Origin: Zoroaster sp. YZ-2022
Lineage: Eukaryota; Echinodermata; Asteroidea; Forcipulatida; Zoroasteridae
Assembly (NCBI GenBank): GCA_029582265.1
Contig: CM055823.1
Coordinates: 23,385,290 to 23,449,289, forward strand
DNA length: 64,000 nucleotides
Direction: 5' to 3'
Shown here: positions 24,301 to 36,700 of the stretch, one piece after another
Layout of the letters: each line of letters begins with the position of its first letter
How positions within the stretch are numbered: position 1 is the first letter of the stretch
Notes under the pieces: model-generated
The model's input: the letters and a program-made list of their open reading frames with translations, nothing else
The model's database searches: none
Told to the model about the DNA's origin: nothing
Translations under genes and position numbers: made by a program

Positions 24301-27300
24301 TTTCCGCTTGGCTTTTGTGCTGCAAATGACACAGTTGCATGTTTGCTGGGTGAGCAACATTGAAATGGGGGGACACCTAGAACACAATCAAAACTACATT
24401 GGGTAAATGTTTATCACACACTGTGAAACTTCTCAAAGCATGGCAGAACACACATTGGCTTTTGACACTGTTTAAAAATCATACGAGTTTGTTTCCGCTT
24501 GGCTTTTGTGCTGCAAATGACACAGTTGCATTTTTTGCTGGGTGAGCAACATTGAAATGGGGGACACCTAGAACACAATCAAAACTACATTGGGTAAATG
24601 TTTATCACACACTGTGAAACTTCTCAAAGCATGGCAGAACACACATTGGCTTTTGACACTGTTTAAAAATCATACGAGTTTGTTTCCGCTTGGCTTTTGT
24701 GCTGCAAATGACACAGTTGCATGTTTTGCTGGGTGAGCAACATTGAAATGGGGGGACACCTAGAACACAATCAAAACTACATTGGGTAAATGTTTATCAC
24801 ACACTGTGAAACTTCTCAAAGCATGGCAGAACACACATTGGCTTTTGACACTGTTTAAAAATCATACGAGTTTGTTTCCGCTTGGCTTTTGTGCTGCAAA
24901 TGACACAGTTGCATTTTTTGCTGGGTGAGCAACATTGAAATGGGGGGGGGGACACCTAGAACACAATCAAAACTACATTGGGTAAATGTTTATCACACAC
25001 TGTGAAACTTCTCAAAGCATGGCAGAACACACATTGGCTTTTGACACTGTTTAAAAATCATACGAGTTTGTTTCCGCTTGGCTTTTGTGCTGCAAATGAC
25101 ACAGTTGCATTTTTGCTGGGTGAGCAACATTGAAATGGGGGGACACCTAGAACACAATCAAAACTACATTGGGTAAATGTTTATCACACACTGTGAAACT
25201 TCTCAAAGCATGGCAGAACACACATTGGCTTTTGACACTGTTTACAAATCATACGAGTTTGTTTCCGCTTGGCTTTTGTGCTGCAAATGACACAGTTGCT
25301 TGATTTGCTGTGTGAGCAACATTGAAATGGGGGACACCTAGAACACAATCAAAACTACATTGGGTAAATGTTTATCACACACTGTGAAACTTCTCAAAGC
25401 ATGGCAGAACACACATTGGCTTTTGACACTGTTTAAAAATCATACGAGTTTGTTTCCGCTTGGCTTTTGTGCTGCAAATGACACAGTTGCATGTTTGCTG
25501 GGTGAGCAACATTGAAATGGGGGACACCTAGAACACAATCAAAACTACATTGGGTAAATGTTTATCACACACTGTGAAACTTCTCAAAGCATGGCAGAAC
25601 ACACATTGGCTTTTGACACTGTTTAAAAATCATACGAGTTTGTTTCCGCTTGGCTTTTGTGCTGCAAATGACACAGTTGCATTTTTGCTGGGTGAGCAAC
25701 ATTGAAATGGGGGACACCTAGAACACAATCAAAACTACATTGGGTAAATGTTTATCACACACTGTGAAACTTCTCAAAGCATGGCAGAACACACATTGGC
25801 TTTTGACACTGTTTACAAATCATACGAGTTTGTTTCCGCTTGGCTTTTGTGCTGCAAATGACACAGTTGCATTTTTGGCAGGGTGAGCAACATTGAAATG
25901 GGGGACACCTAGAACACAATCAAAACTACATTGGGTAAATGTTTATCACACACTGTGAAACTTCTCAAAGCATGGCAGAACACACATTGGCTTTTGACAC
26001 TGTTTAAAAATCATACGAGTTTGTTTCCGCTTGGCTTTTGTGCTGCAAATGACACAGTTGCATTTTTGCTGGGTGAGCAACATTGAAATGGGGGGACACC
26101 TAGAACACAATCAAAACTACATTGGGTAAATGTTTATCACACACTGTGAAACTTCTCAAAGCATGGCAGAACACACATTGGCTTTTGACACTGTTTACAA
26201 ATCATACGAGTTTGTTTCCGCTTGGCTTTTGTGCTGCAAATGACACAGTTGCATTTTTGGCAGGGTGAGCAACATTGAAATGGGGGACACCTAGAACACA
26301 ATCAAAACTACATTGGGTAAATGTTTATCACACACTGTGAAACTTCTCAAAGCATGGCAGAACACACATTGGCTTTTGACACTGTTTAAAAATCATACGA
26401 GTTTGTTTCCGCTTGGCTTTTGTGCTGCAAATGACACAGTTGCATATATTGCTGGGTGAGCAACATTGAAATGGGGGGACACCTAGAACACAATCAAAAC
26501 TACATTGGGTAAATGTTTATCACACACTGTGAAACTTCTCAAAGCATGGCAGAACACACATTGGCTTTTGACACTGTTTAAAAATCATACGAGTTTGTTT
26601 CCGCTTGGCTTTTGTGCTGCAAATGACACAGTTGCATATTATGCTGGGTGAGCAACATTGAAATGGGGGACACCTAGAACACAATCAAAACTACATTGGG
26701 TAAATGTTTATCACACACTGTGAAACTTCTCAAAGCATGGCAGAACACACATTGGCTTTTGACACTGTTTAAAAATCATACGAGTTTGTTTCCGCTTGGC
26801 TTTTGTGCTGCAAATGACACAGTTGCATTTTTTGCTGGGTGAGCAACATTGAAATGGGGGGACACCTAGAACACAATCAAAACTACATTGGGTAAATGTT
26901 TATCACACACTGTGAAACTTCTCAAAGCATGGCAGAACACACATTGGCTTTTGACACTGTTTACAAATCATACGAGTTTGTTTCCGCTTGGCTTTTGTGC
27001 TGCAAATGACACAGTTGCATTTTTTGCTGGGTGAGCAACATTGAAATGGGGGGACACCTAGAACACAATCAAAACTACATTGGGTAAATGTTTATCACAC
27101 ACTGTGAAACTTCTCAAAGCATGGCAGAACACACATTGGCTTTTGACACTGTTTAAAAATCATACGAGTTTGTTTCCGCTTGGCTTTTGTGCTGCAAATG
27201 ACACAGTTGCATGTTTTGCTGGGTGAGCAACATTGAAATGGGGGGGGACACCTAGAACACAATCAAAACTACATTGGGTAAATGTTTATCACACACTGTG

Positions 27301-28752
27301 AAACTTCTCAAAGCATGGCAGAACACACATTGGCTTTTGACACTGTTTACAAATCATACGAGTTTGTTTCCGCTTGGCTTTTGTGCTGCAAATGACACAG
27401 TTGCATTTTTGCTGGGTGAGCAACATTGAAATGGGGGACACCTAGAACACAATCAAAACTACATTGGGTAAATGTTTATCACACACTGTGAAACTTCTCA
27501 AAGCATGGCAGAACACACATTGGCTTTTGACACTGTTTACAAATCATACGAGTTTGTTTCCGCTTGGCTTTTGTGCTGCAAATGACACAGTTGCATTTTT
27601 TGCTGGGTGAGCAACATTGAAATGGGGGACACCTAGAACACAATCAAAACTACATTGGGTAAATGTTTATCACACACTGTGAAACTTCTCAAAGCATGGC
27701 AGAACACACATTGGCTTTTGACACTGTTTACAAATCATACGAGTTTGTTTCCGCTTGGCTTTAGTGCTGCAAATGACACAGTTGCATATTTTGCTGGGTG
27801 AGCAACATTGAAATGGGGGACACCTAGAACACAATCAAAACTACATTGGGTAAATGTTTATCACACACTGTGAAACTTCTCAAAGCATGGCAGAACACAC
27901 ATTGGCTTTTGACACTGTTTACAAATCATACGAGTTTGTTTCCGCTTGGCTTTAGTGCTGCAAATGACACAGTTGCATTTTTGCTGGGTGAGCAACATTG
28001 AAATGGGGGACACCTAGAACACAATCAAAACTACATTGGGTAAATGTTTATCACACACTGTGAAACTTCTCAAAGCATGGCAGAACACACATTGGCTTTT
28101 GACACTGTTTAAAAATCATACGAGTTTGTTTCCGCTTGGCTTTAGTTATGCAAATGACAAATTTGCATTTTTGCTGGGTGAGCAACATTGAAATGGGGGA
28201 CACCTAGAACACAATCAAAACTACATTGGGTAAATGTTTATCACACACTGTGAAACTTCTCAAAGCATGGCAGAACACACATTGGCTTTTGACACTGTTT
28301 ACAAATCATACGAGTTTGTTTCCGCTTGGCTTTTGTGCTGCAAATGACACAGTTGCATTTTTGGCAGGGTGAGCAACATTGAAATGGGGGGACACCTAGA
28401 ACACAATCAAAACTACATTGGGTAAATGTTTATCACACACTGTGAAACTTCTCAAAGCATGGCAGAACACACATTGGCTTTTGACACTGTTTACAAATCA
28501 TACGAGTTTGTTTCCGCTTGGCTTTAGTGCTGCAAATGACACAGTTGCATTTTTGCTGGGTGAGCAACATTGAAATGGGGGGACACCTAGAACACAATCA
28601 AAACTACATTGGGTAAATGTTTATCACACACTGTGAAACTTCTCAAAGCATGGCAGAACACACATTGGCTTTTGACACTGTTTAAAAATCATACGAGTTT
28701 GTTTCCGCTTGGCTTTTGTGCTGCAAACGACACAGTTGCGCCTTTTGCTGGG
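15341..28752. repeat. Satellite of about 70 monomers (~192 bp) derived from a piggyBac 3' end
   Basis: TTTATCACACACTGTGAAAC recurs every 191-196 bp from 15391 to 28620. Monomers are nearly identical; length differences sit mainly in the G-run of GAAATGGGGGACACC and in the T-run before GCTGGGTGAGC. On the minus strand every monomer encodes the same cysteine-rich tail as the neighbouring transposase: C-x2-C, a basic stretch KAKRKQTR, QCQKPMCVLPCFEKFHSV, then TGA. The spacing matches the zinc-binding C-terminal domain of piggyBac transposases. The last monomer is the real 3' end of the transposase gene; homology to the gene stops at 28752, after GCTGGG. The rest of each monomer is 3' flank (about 35 bp to ACATTGGG and beyond) plus a junction segment of unknown origin. 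No monomer has an in-frame start that would make a longer protein. Confidence 0.93.
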
Positions 28753-30230
28753 CTGACTTCTCCCGGGATAATGTCTACTCGAAAGACACGATGGCTCATT
28801 GGTGTGCTTTGCTCGGTTGTGCTTCCAGGTGTAAAGAAGTTCATTGACCACCTTCACGCGGAAATCCAAGCTCGTCAAGTGCTGGTTTGTAGGAATTCGG
28901 TTGTAGACGACAGTAGCGTTCACCAAACAGATGTCAAGAATGGCCATGAAAATTCTTTTCCACCATTTCAGCGATCTATGGTGGTGTGTATAATACTGAC
29001 ACAGTTGCGATGCTAGATCACTTCCACCCATGTATTTATTATAATCACTGACGAGAACAGGTTTTTTGATTTCACGAAGTCCAGTGGAACTGTATTTGCT
29101 GCGAATTTCTTTAGTGTCCATACTGCAGTCACCATAATTAGTCAGAAGAGTTACACGCTTTGCATCCTGCCAAACAACACATAGTTGCCCTGCTTTTGTG
29201 TAAAAGTGCGGGTCATCGCCTTTTTTCATGCGGAACTTCTTTGGGTTTGCACTCTCCGGAATCCCTTGGGTGGTGTATCGTACTGTTCCACGAGCTCCAA
29301 ACCCTAGCTGTGACAACTTGTGGACGAGAGCCGGGCTGGTGTACCAATTGTCCATGAAAACAAAATGTCCCTTATGTTCGAGTCCTTGCAGTAGTTCGAT
29401 GACTATTTTGCCAGATGCTGAAAGGTTAGATGGATGGTTTGCTGCTGCATAAGCAATTGAGGATGTATGCAATTGGTACGATGTGGGCTCTGAACCAGTG
29501 AACACCTTCCACGCACATGTGTACCCGGTTTCAGACTCGTTCAATGAAAACATTTCAATCCAAACTTAGCAGACTTGCGTGGCATGTACTGTTTAAAACC
29601 GATTCGGCCTTTAAACTTTATCATAGTCTCATCTGGCGAGAGGTTTCGTCCAGGTTTATATATGCGACGAAACAATGGCAGTACAATGTGAAGCAGCGGG
29701 CGAACTTTAGACAGTTTGTCACGGGGAGAGTCATCATCCATTTCAGCTCTGTTGTTGGCAACGTGGAAAAATCTCAGGAGTGCGTCAAATCGGTTGCGAG
29801 ACATAGTTGATGAGTACACAAGACTTCGCAGAACTTCAGACCTGGACCAGTGCATGGCGTAGCGTGGCCTTTTGTTGATGCCCATACACAGAAGCAAGGC
29901 CACAAATGCCATCATCTCAGGGATATCCGTTGGAGTCCAGGCATGCTGATGATTGGCTGCATCTGCACCCAGCGTTTGGTCAGCATAGCGATTGGTCTCT
30001 GTCACCATCAACTTCCAGACTGCCTGACAGAAGAACAGTTGAAAGATCTGCCCAGGCGAGAGGTTACTGAAATCTTCAGTACATCCAGTCTCTTCAGTAA
30101 AGTTCATAGGGGGTCGCTTGCGTATAGGAGGAGTTTGCTTTATGCCATCCAGACCTGAAGTATGAGTATTAAGAAACTTATGTATGATGGTGCTATATGG
30201 AATTAAGGCACATTTTCTTGATGATACCAT
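28624..30230 (-). pseudogene. piggyBac-family transposase, nearly intact with one frameshift
   Basis: Two overlapping minus-strand frames (30230-29541 and 29553-28624) together make a piggyBac transposase of about 535 residues. The usual landmarks are present in order: first catalytic Asp in LSPDETMIKFKGR, second Asp in GHFVFMDNWYTSPALVHKL, third in YMGGSDLASQLCQYY, and a C-terminal cysteine-rich zinc-binding domain ending FEKFHSV. It would cut and paste DNA at TTAA sites. The only break is a one-base loss in an A-run at about 29548-29553 (TTGAAATG), which shifts the frame between KFGLK and the next segment. Such a loss could be a mutation or a homopolymer sequencing error. The first in-frame Met lacks the acidic N-terminus usual for the family; a candidate exon for it lies upstream (31863-32008). 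The 3' end lies inside the satellite array. No terminal inverted repeats were found at either side. Confidence 0.88.
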
Positions 30231-30275
30231 AATACAACATTAGCCTTTTTCAGATATGGCCGAGACAATAGGAGG

Positions 30276-30798
30276 AGTAGTATGTTAAATGCCGTATGGG
30301 GGACAAATGTATAAAACTGAGAAAAGAATCGGGAGACGTGTAAATACGCCCAATTATTTAAATGAGGTATGACATCATAACAGAATTTGTGACGTCATAG
30401 AAAATTTAAAAAAGTGGACATATAAAAATGAAAAAACTAAATAAGATTATCTCTGAGTATAATAAAGATGGCGACAAAATATGAAATAAAGAATAGAGTA
30501 ACTGTGCCTTGCGAGTGGCTTTTAGTTGGTAAAACTAAATCATCATAAAAGCCACTCGCAAGGCACAGTTACTCTATTCTTTATTTCATATTTTGTCGCC
30601 ATCTTTATTATACTCAGAGATAATCTTATTTAGTTTTTTCATTTTTATATGTCCACTTTTTTATTTTCTATGACGTCACCAATTCTTTTATGATGTCATA
30701 CATGTACCTCATTTAAATAATTGGGCGTCTTTACACGTCTCCCGATTCTTTTCTCAGTTTTATACATTTGTCCCCCATACGGCATTTAACATACTACT
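30276..30798. repeat. Long near-perfect palindrome (arms ~250 bp, loop ~23 bp)
   Basis: The left arm 30276-30523 is the inverse of 30547-30798, from AGTAGTATGTTAAATGCCG/CGGCATTTAACATACTACT to GCGAGTGGCTTTT/AAAAGCCACTCGC. Only a few substitutions and a small indel (GTACATGTATGAC against GTATGAC) separate the arms. GGAGG borders it on both sides in direct orientation, a possible 5-bp target duplication. It lies 46 bp upstream of the transposase frame and would be inside the intron if the acidic exon belongs to the same gene. It is a foldback element or recent inverted duplication. Its transcript would fold into a long hairpin. Confidence 0.9.
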
Positions 30799-30994
30799 GG
30801 AGGGCACTGTATGATTTGGGTGTAATGAGCTTTGGCGGTTATTTACTTTTTTTGGCAATGCTCAGCAAAACCATCATCGGAAATTTATGCATAGTCCCAC
30901 TTTTCTTGAAAATGACAGCACACCAGGTGCTTGCAATTTGTATGACCTTCCTGTGTTATCTAATCATACACTCGATATGGTTAGATGGGGGTGC

Positions 30995-31154
30995 AGGTCA
31001 ACTCTGTCCAAGGTAAACTCTGTCCAGATGGTACAACGCAAGCCAATTAAAGTAAATATAGGCTGTATTCTTGGTCGAAGAGGGTGCTGTAACGTTTTTT
31101 TGGCACGAACACTAACCGAGTTGGACCGGAGTTGACCTGGGACAGAGTTGACTC
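30995..31154. mobile_element. Small inverted-repeat element (160 bp)
   Basis: The left end AGGTCAACTCTGTCC AAGGTAAACTCTGTCC is matched in inverse at the right end by GGACCGGAGTTGACC TGGGACAGAGTTGAC, about 33-bp terminal repeats that are themselves two 16-bp units. The interior is noncoding. No convincing target duplication was seen. Confidence 0.55.
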
Positions 31155-31862
31155 GAAACCTTAGATGGCACTGAAATGTTAAAATGCTCTTTTGATAGAT
31201 CAAAAAGATGATGCAACTTGCTAGAGGATGCCAATTGCTCTACGGTAGAGCAAGTGACATCCTCATCATTCATTCACTTTGATATGGTGCAAGAAGTTCA
31301 CAAGTTAGGCCGACTCTGCATTTATACTGCACACTTTTTGGGACAAACTTTGTGATTTTATTCATGTCTTTTTCTTGCATAGTAAAATCAGATTAATTCA
31401 AATATGCTATTATGAATTTCGTTAGAAAGGCAATTGGTAAAACCCAGATTCCCCGGATCTAATGTCAACGTAAGTCGGACCTTACTAGATCCATCCTACA
31501 TAAAAAGAAGCCCATTTCACCTGCAATATTTGGCAAATTAAGTTAATTAGGCCTACATTCAAACGTAAGGTAATTCTTGAAATTACTTGAACAGTTAATA
31601 TTCTTTGAAATGCCATTCCATCCATCATTCCTTTGAAAGAAAAACATTTTCTTCTGAGGATCCAGGAAAGTCTGACTAGGTCTGGAGGATCCGACTTTCA
31701 GTTTCACCAACACCCCTTTAGAAAAAAACATAAAAGTAGGCCTAGGGCCTACATTCAGAAGTATGCAAAACATGTTTGGCTCTTTCTAATCAGTAACGCG
31801 TACGTTAGCCAATTGGAACAGTTATGTGAAAGTTTTTCAGCTACGTCTTAGTTAAGGCCTAC
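31155..31862. other. Noncoding stretch with a hairpin
   Basis: TTGCTCTAC-G-GTAGAGCAA at 31235-31253 is a perfect stem, extended outward by GAGGATG/CATCCTC (31224-31264). No gene is supported in the rest. Confidence 0.5.
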
Positions 31863-32008
31863 CTGAAGTTCTGCTTATTTGATGACCTTGGTGGGTGTGT
31901 GACAAACTCTTCTTCACTTTCTTCTGATGTGGATGAGGAGGACTGGTCATCGGATATTTCTGAACCACTATCCGCGAATATTTCGTCAATAATTTCAGCG
32001 TCATCCAT
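31863..32008 (-). CDS. Candidate acidic N-terminal exon of the piggyBac gene
   Basis: On the minus strand, from a Met at 32008, the frame reads MDDAEIIDEIFADSGSEISD followed by DQSSSSTSEESEEEF, then ends at CTTCAG|GTAGGC, a plausible splice donor. A short acidic, serine-rich N-terminus is typical of piggyBac transposases and is missing from the main frame 1.6 kb downstream on the same strand. The best-looking acceptor before the main frame (CATACTTCAG at about 30154-30163) would give the wrong phase; a weaker one (ATCATCAAG at about 30218-30226) fits. The link is therefore an inference. The frame is also open upstream of 32008 to 32101 (Met at 32101). Confidence 0.35.
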
Positions 32009-32109
32009 GGCTAGCGGTCGACTGTCAGCTGTAAAACAGCTAAGTGAGCGTCGGCGGTCACGGAAATAAGCTACAGCTTTATATAGAGACGCTAAAATCA
32101 TTCATACTG

Positions 32110-33765
32110 ACGCGCGCATTGTCCTGCGATTGATTAATCATGCCAACGTCAAGTGAGGGCGCTATTTACATTTCAGTTACAGGTTTCAGGCGTTGTGCCG
32201 GAGAGGAGCCTTGGGAACAAAAGAGTAGTGAATTCCCGTGACATAGCGTCCCTTTGGTAAAGAACATACATTCCACATTGAGCACAGGTGGCACGTTTGG
32301 GGTTGAAAGGGCTATTAGTAAGGATGTTATCTATGAACGTAGCTGTGGAGCAGTGATGTGGGTAGGTTTGTGGATAGTTGGTGAGAATGAGTTACTGAAA
32401 AGACAATCTACAAAATGGGAAGTCGGTAGTAGTCAATAAAGAAGGGTTTCAAACACATTGTGTGCCTAAATCAAACTTTTGAGCATACTTAATAATAAAA
32501 AGTTTCATATTTGTAATTTCAATAAATAAATTTAAAAAAATCAATAAATAAATAAATTTTAAAAAATATGTTTAATACTTTGTAAGACAGGACTTTTGTC
32601 GGTAGGTTTCAAATCATCAGGCCCTTGTTCAAGTACCCTCTTTATTGACTGTTAATCTGATCATCGTAAGCCACATACTGAGTACTGTACATGTTCTATA
32701 CAACTTAGATAGATTAGTACATTAATTATATTGCTAAGTTCGGCATTATCGAGCTGGGTCAATAAAGTGATCATGATGTGTGTAAAATCCATACAAGTCA
32801 ATTTACACATACTTTTAGGGAAGGATTCATCTCAGTAAGTGTTTTGTCTTGATAATGTAGAGCCCCATCTAAAATAATTAATTCTACAAAATGAACCCTA
32901 CCCTAACCTCTGGACCATTAAGTAGGGGATTTTAAAGTATGGACCACAAAAACAGAAGCCCTATCCTATTTTTCTCAATCAGGATGTCCCCAACAATTCT
33001 CTGTAACCTAAAGAACCTAATACATTTTGACCATCTATCAGCTAAAACAGTAACTACAAAATAAACAGAACATTAACAACATTCTTTTCTCAATGGCTTT
33101 GCAGTACATTTTATTGAATTTCATCAATTTCAAAATTTAACATCGAACTGTTAATTCATAAAATTGATCAATTCATCACAAGAATTGTTTATTTCCAAAT
33201 AGTCAAGTTAATTATAACTTTAGAAAATTGCACTTCCCATCAAGGAAACAACACAAACATGAGGACAAAACAGATAACAGGTCAAGCGCGTAAATTTCAA
33301 TGGGCTAAATTGTGTTTTAATAGTTCTTATTTTAGGAAACTAGAAAATGTTCTTTATCTGTGTCACGAAACACACAGGGGTCAGGGTGTTATTGGGGGCT
33401 TCACAAACCTTTTTGTTCAAGTCATCACTGATAATGTGAAACATTTAAATTCAATTCAAGAATTATCAACTTTAAAATGTCCAACATCAGAAGACAGATT
33501 TATAATGTTTGAAAGTGTTTGTAAGTTCTCTGAATGAGTTCATCAATAAATATGTATTGACCGTGTTTAACCGGCAATTTCAGGAATTTTGTTTTGTTTT
33601 CATTGGAACATTTGTCAGAAGTTTGGTTTAACAGTTAAAGAGTGTAAAAGGTTTGGTACATATTTACTGTAAAACCATGATTGTGACGATTATTTTCCCT
33701 TCCTCAAATAAATGATGAAAAAGAAAATTGCTGTAAAAATAGTGGAAGACATGGGTTATACATCT
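32110..33765. other. Intergenic stretch, no gene supported
   Basis: AT-rich sequence with AATAAATAAATTT simple repeats at about 32520-32570. A 92-codon plus-strand frame at 33259-33537 has no recognisable domain and is probably chance. No promoter or RNA gene was recognised. Confidence 0.5.
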
Positions 33766-36700
33766 TTAATAAGACCAGAGAAATCACATCTATCATACAA
33801 ATACCATCAAAGCCAGTGTACAGTAACCAACCTGTGGAATAATAAGACCAGAGAAATCACATCTATCATACAAATACCATCAAAGGCAGTGTACAGTAAC
33901 CAACCTGTGGAATAATAAGACCAGAGAAATCACAGCTATCATACAAATACCATCAAAGGCAGTGTACAGTAACCAACCTGTGGAATAATAAGACCAGATA
34001 AATCACAGCTATCATACAAATACCATCAAAGGCAGTGTACAGTAACCAACCTGTGGAATAATAAGACCAGATAAATCGCAGCTATCATACAAATACCATC
34101 AAAGGCAGTGTACAGTAACCAACCTGTGGAATAATAAGACCAGAGAAATCACATCTATCATACAAATACCATCAAAGGCAGTGTACAGTAACCAACCTGT
34201 GGAATAATAAGACCAGAAAAATCACATCTATCATACAAATACCATCAAAGGCAGTGTACAGTAACCGACCTGTGGAATAATAAGACCAGAGAAATCACAT
34301 CTATCATACAAATACCATCAAAGGCAGTGTACAGTAACCAACCTGTGGAATAATAAGACCAGATAAATCGCAGCTATCATACAAATACCATCAAAGGCAG
34401 TGTACAGTAACCAACCTGTGGAATAATAAGACCAGAGAAATCACATCTATCATACAAATACCATCAAAGGCAGTGTACAGTAACCAACCTGTGGAATAAT
34501 AAGACCAGAGAAATCACATCTATCATACAAATACCATCAAAGGCAGTGTACAGTAACCAACCTGTGCAATAATAAGACCAGAGAAATCACATCTATCATA
34601 CAAATACCATCAAAGGCAGTGTACAGTAACCAACCTGTGGAATAATAAGACCAGAGAAATCACATCTATCATACAAATACCATCAAAGGCAGTGTACAGT
34701 AACCAACCTGTGGAATAATAAGACCAGAGAAATCACATCTATCATACAAATACCATCAAAGGCAGTGTACAGTAACCAACCTGTGGAATAATAAGACCAG
34801 AGAAATCACAGCTATCATACAAATACCATCAAAGGCAGTGTACAGTAACCAACCTGTGGAATAATAAGACCAGAGAAATCACATCTATCATACAAATACC
34901 ATCAAAGGCAGTGTACAATAACCGACCTGTGGAATAATAAGACCAGAGAAATCACATCTATCATACAAATACCATCAAAGGCAGTGTACAGTAACCGACA
35001 TGTGGAATAATAAGACCAGAGAAATCACATCTATCATACAAATACCATCAAAGGCAGTGTACAGTAACCGACCTGTGGAATAATAAGACCAGAGAAATCA
35101 CATCTATCATACAAATACCATCAAAGGCAGTGTACAGTAACCAACCTGTGGAATAATAAGACCAGATAAATCGCAGCTATCATACAAATACCATCAAAGG
35201 CAGTGTACAGTAACCAACCTGTGGAATAATAAGACCAGAGAAATCACATCTATCATACAAATACCATCAAAGGCAGTGTACAGTAACCAACCTGTGCAAT
35301 AATAAGACCAGAGAAATCACATCTATCATACAAATACCATCAAAGGCAGTGTACAGTAACCAACCTGTGGAATAATAAGACCAGAGAAATCACAGCTATC
35401 ATACAAATACCATCAAAGGCAGTGTACAGTAACCAACCTGTGGAATAATAAGACCAGAGAAATCACATCTATCATACAAATACCATCAAAGGCAGTGTAC
35501 AATAACCGACCTGTGGAATAATAAGACCAGAAATCACATCTATCATACAAATACCATCAAAGGCAGTGTACAGTAACCGACCTGTGGAATAATAAGACCA
35601 GAGAAATCACATCTATCATACAAATACCATCAAAGGCAGTGTACAGTAACCAACCTGTGGAATAATAAGACCAGATAAATCGCAGCTATCATACAAATAC
35701 CATCAAAGGCAGTGTACAGTAACCAACCTGTGGAATAATAAGACCAGAGAAATCACATCTATCATACAAATACCATCAAAGGCAGTGTACAGTAACCAAC
35801 CTGTGGAATAATAAGACCAGATAAATCACATCTATCATACAAATACCATCAAAGGCAGTGTACAGTAACCAACCTGTGGAATAATAAGACCAGATAAATC
35901 ACATCTATCATACAAATACCATCAAAGGCAGTGTACAGTAACCAACCTGTGGAATAATAAGACCAGAGAAATCACAGCTATCATACAAATACCATCAAAG
36001 GCAGTGTACAGTAACCAACCTGTGGAATAATAAGACCAGAGAAATCACATCTATCATACAAATACCATCGAAGGCAGTGTACAATAACCGACCTGTGGAA
36101 TAATAAGACCAGAGAAATCACATCTATCATACAAATACCATCAAAGGCAGTGTACAGTAACCAACCTGTGGAATAATAAGACCAGAGAAATCACATCTAT
36201 CATACAAATACCATCAAAGGCAGTGTACAGTAAACTGACCTGTGGAATAATAAGACCAGAGAAATCACATCTATCATACAAATACCATCAAAGGCAGTGT
36301 ACAGTAACCGACCTGTGGAATAATAAGACCAGAGAAATCACATCTATCATACAAATACCATCAAAGGCAGTGTACAGTAACCGACCTGTGGAATAATAAG
36401 ACCAGAGAAATCACATCTATCATACAAATACCATCAAAGGCAGTGTACAGTAACCAACCTGTGCAATAATAAGACCAGAGAAATCACATCTATCATACAA
36501 ATACCATCAAAGGCAGTGTACAGTAACCAACCTGTGGAATAATAAGACCAGAGAAATCACATCTATCATACAAATACCATCAAAGGCAGTGTACAGTAAC
36601 CAACCTGTGCAATAATAAGACCAGAGAAATCTTCTATAATACAAATACCATCAAAGGCAGTGTACAGTAACCAACCTGTGGAATAATAAGACCAGAGAAA

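Noticed and set aside
19011..29016. Frames of 60-135 codons within the satellite in frames other than the zinc-domain frame
   Set aside because: They are shadows produced by indels in the G- and T-runs of single monomers and are not repeated across the array.
30276..30300. TTAA in the palindrome as a piggyBac insertion site
   Set aside because: The inverted arms extend past the TTAA on both sides, so it is inside the repeat and not a target duplication.
33259..33537. A 92-codon plus-strand frame as a gene
   Set aside because: No recognisable motif, no splice or start context, and composition like the surrounding intergenic DNA.
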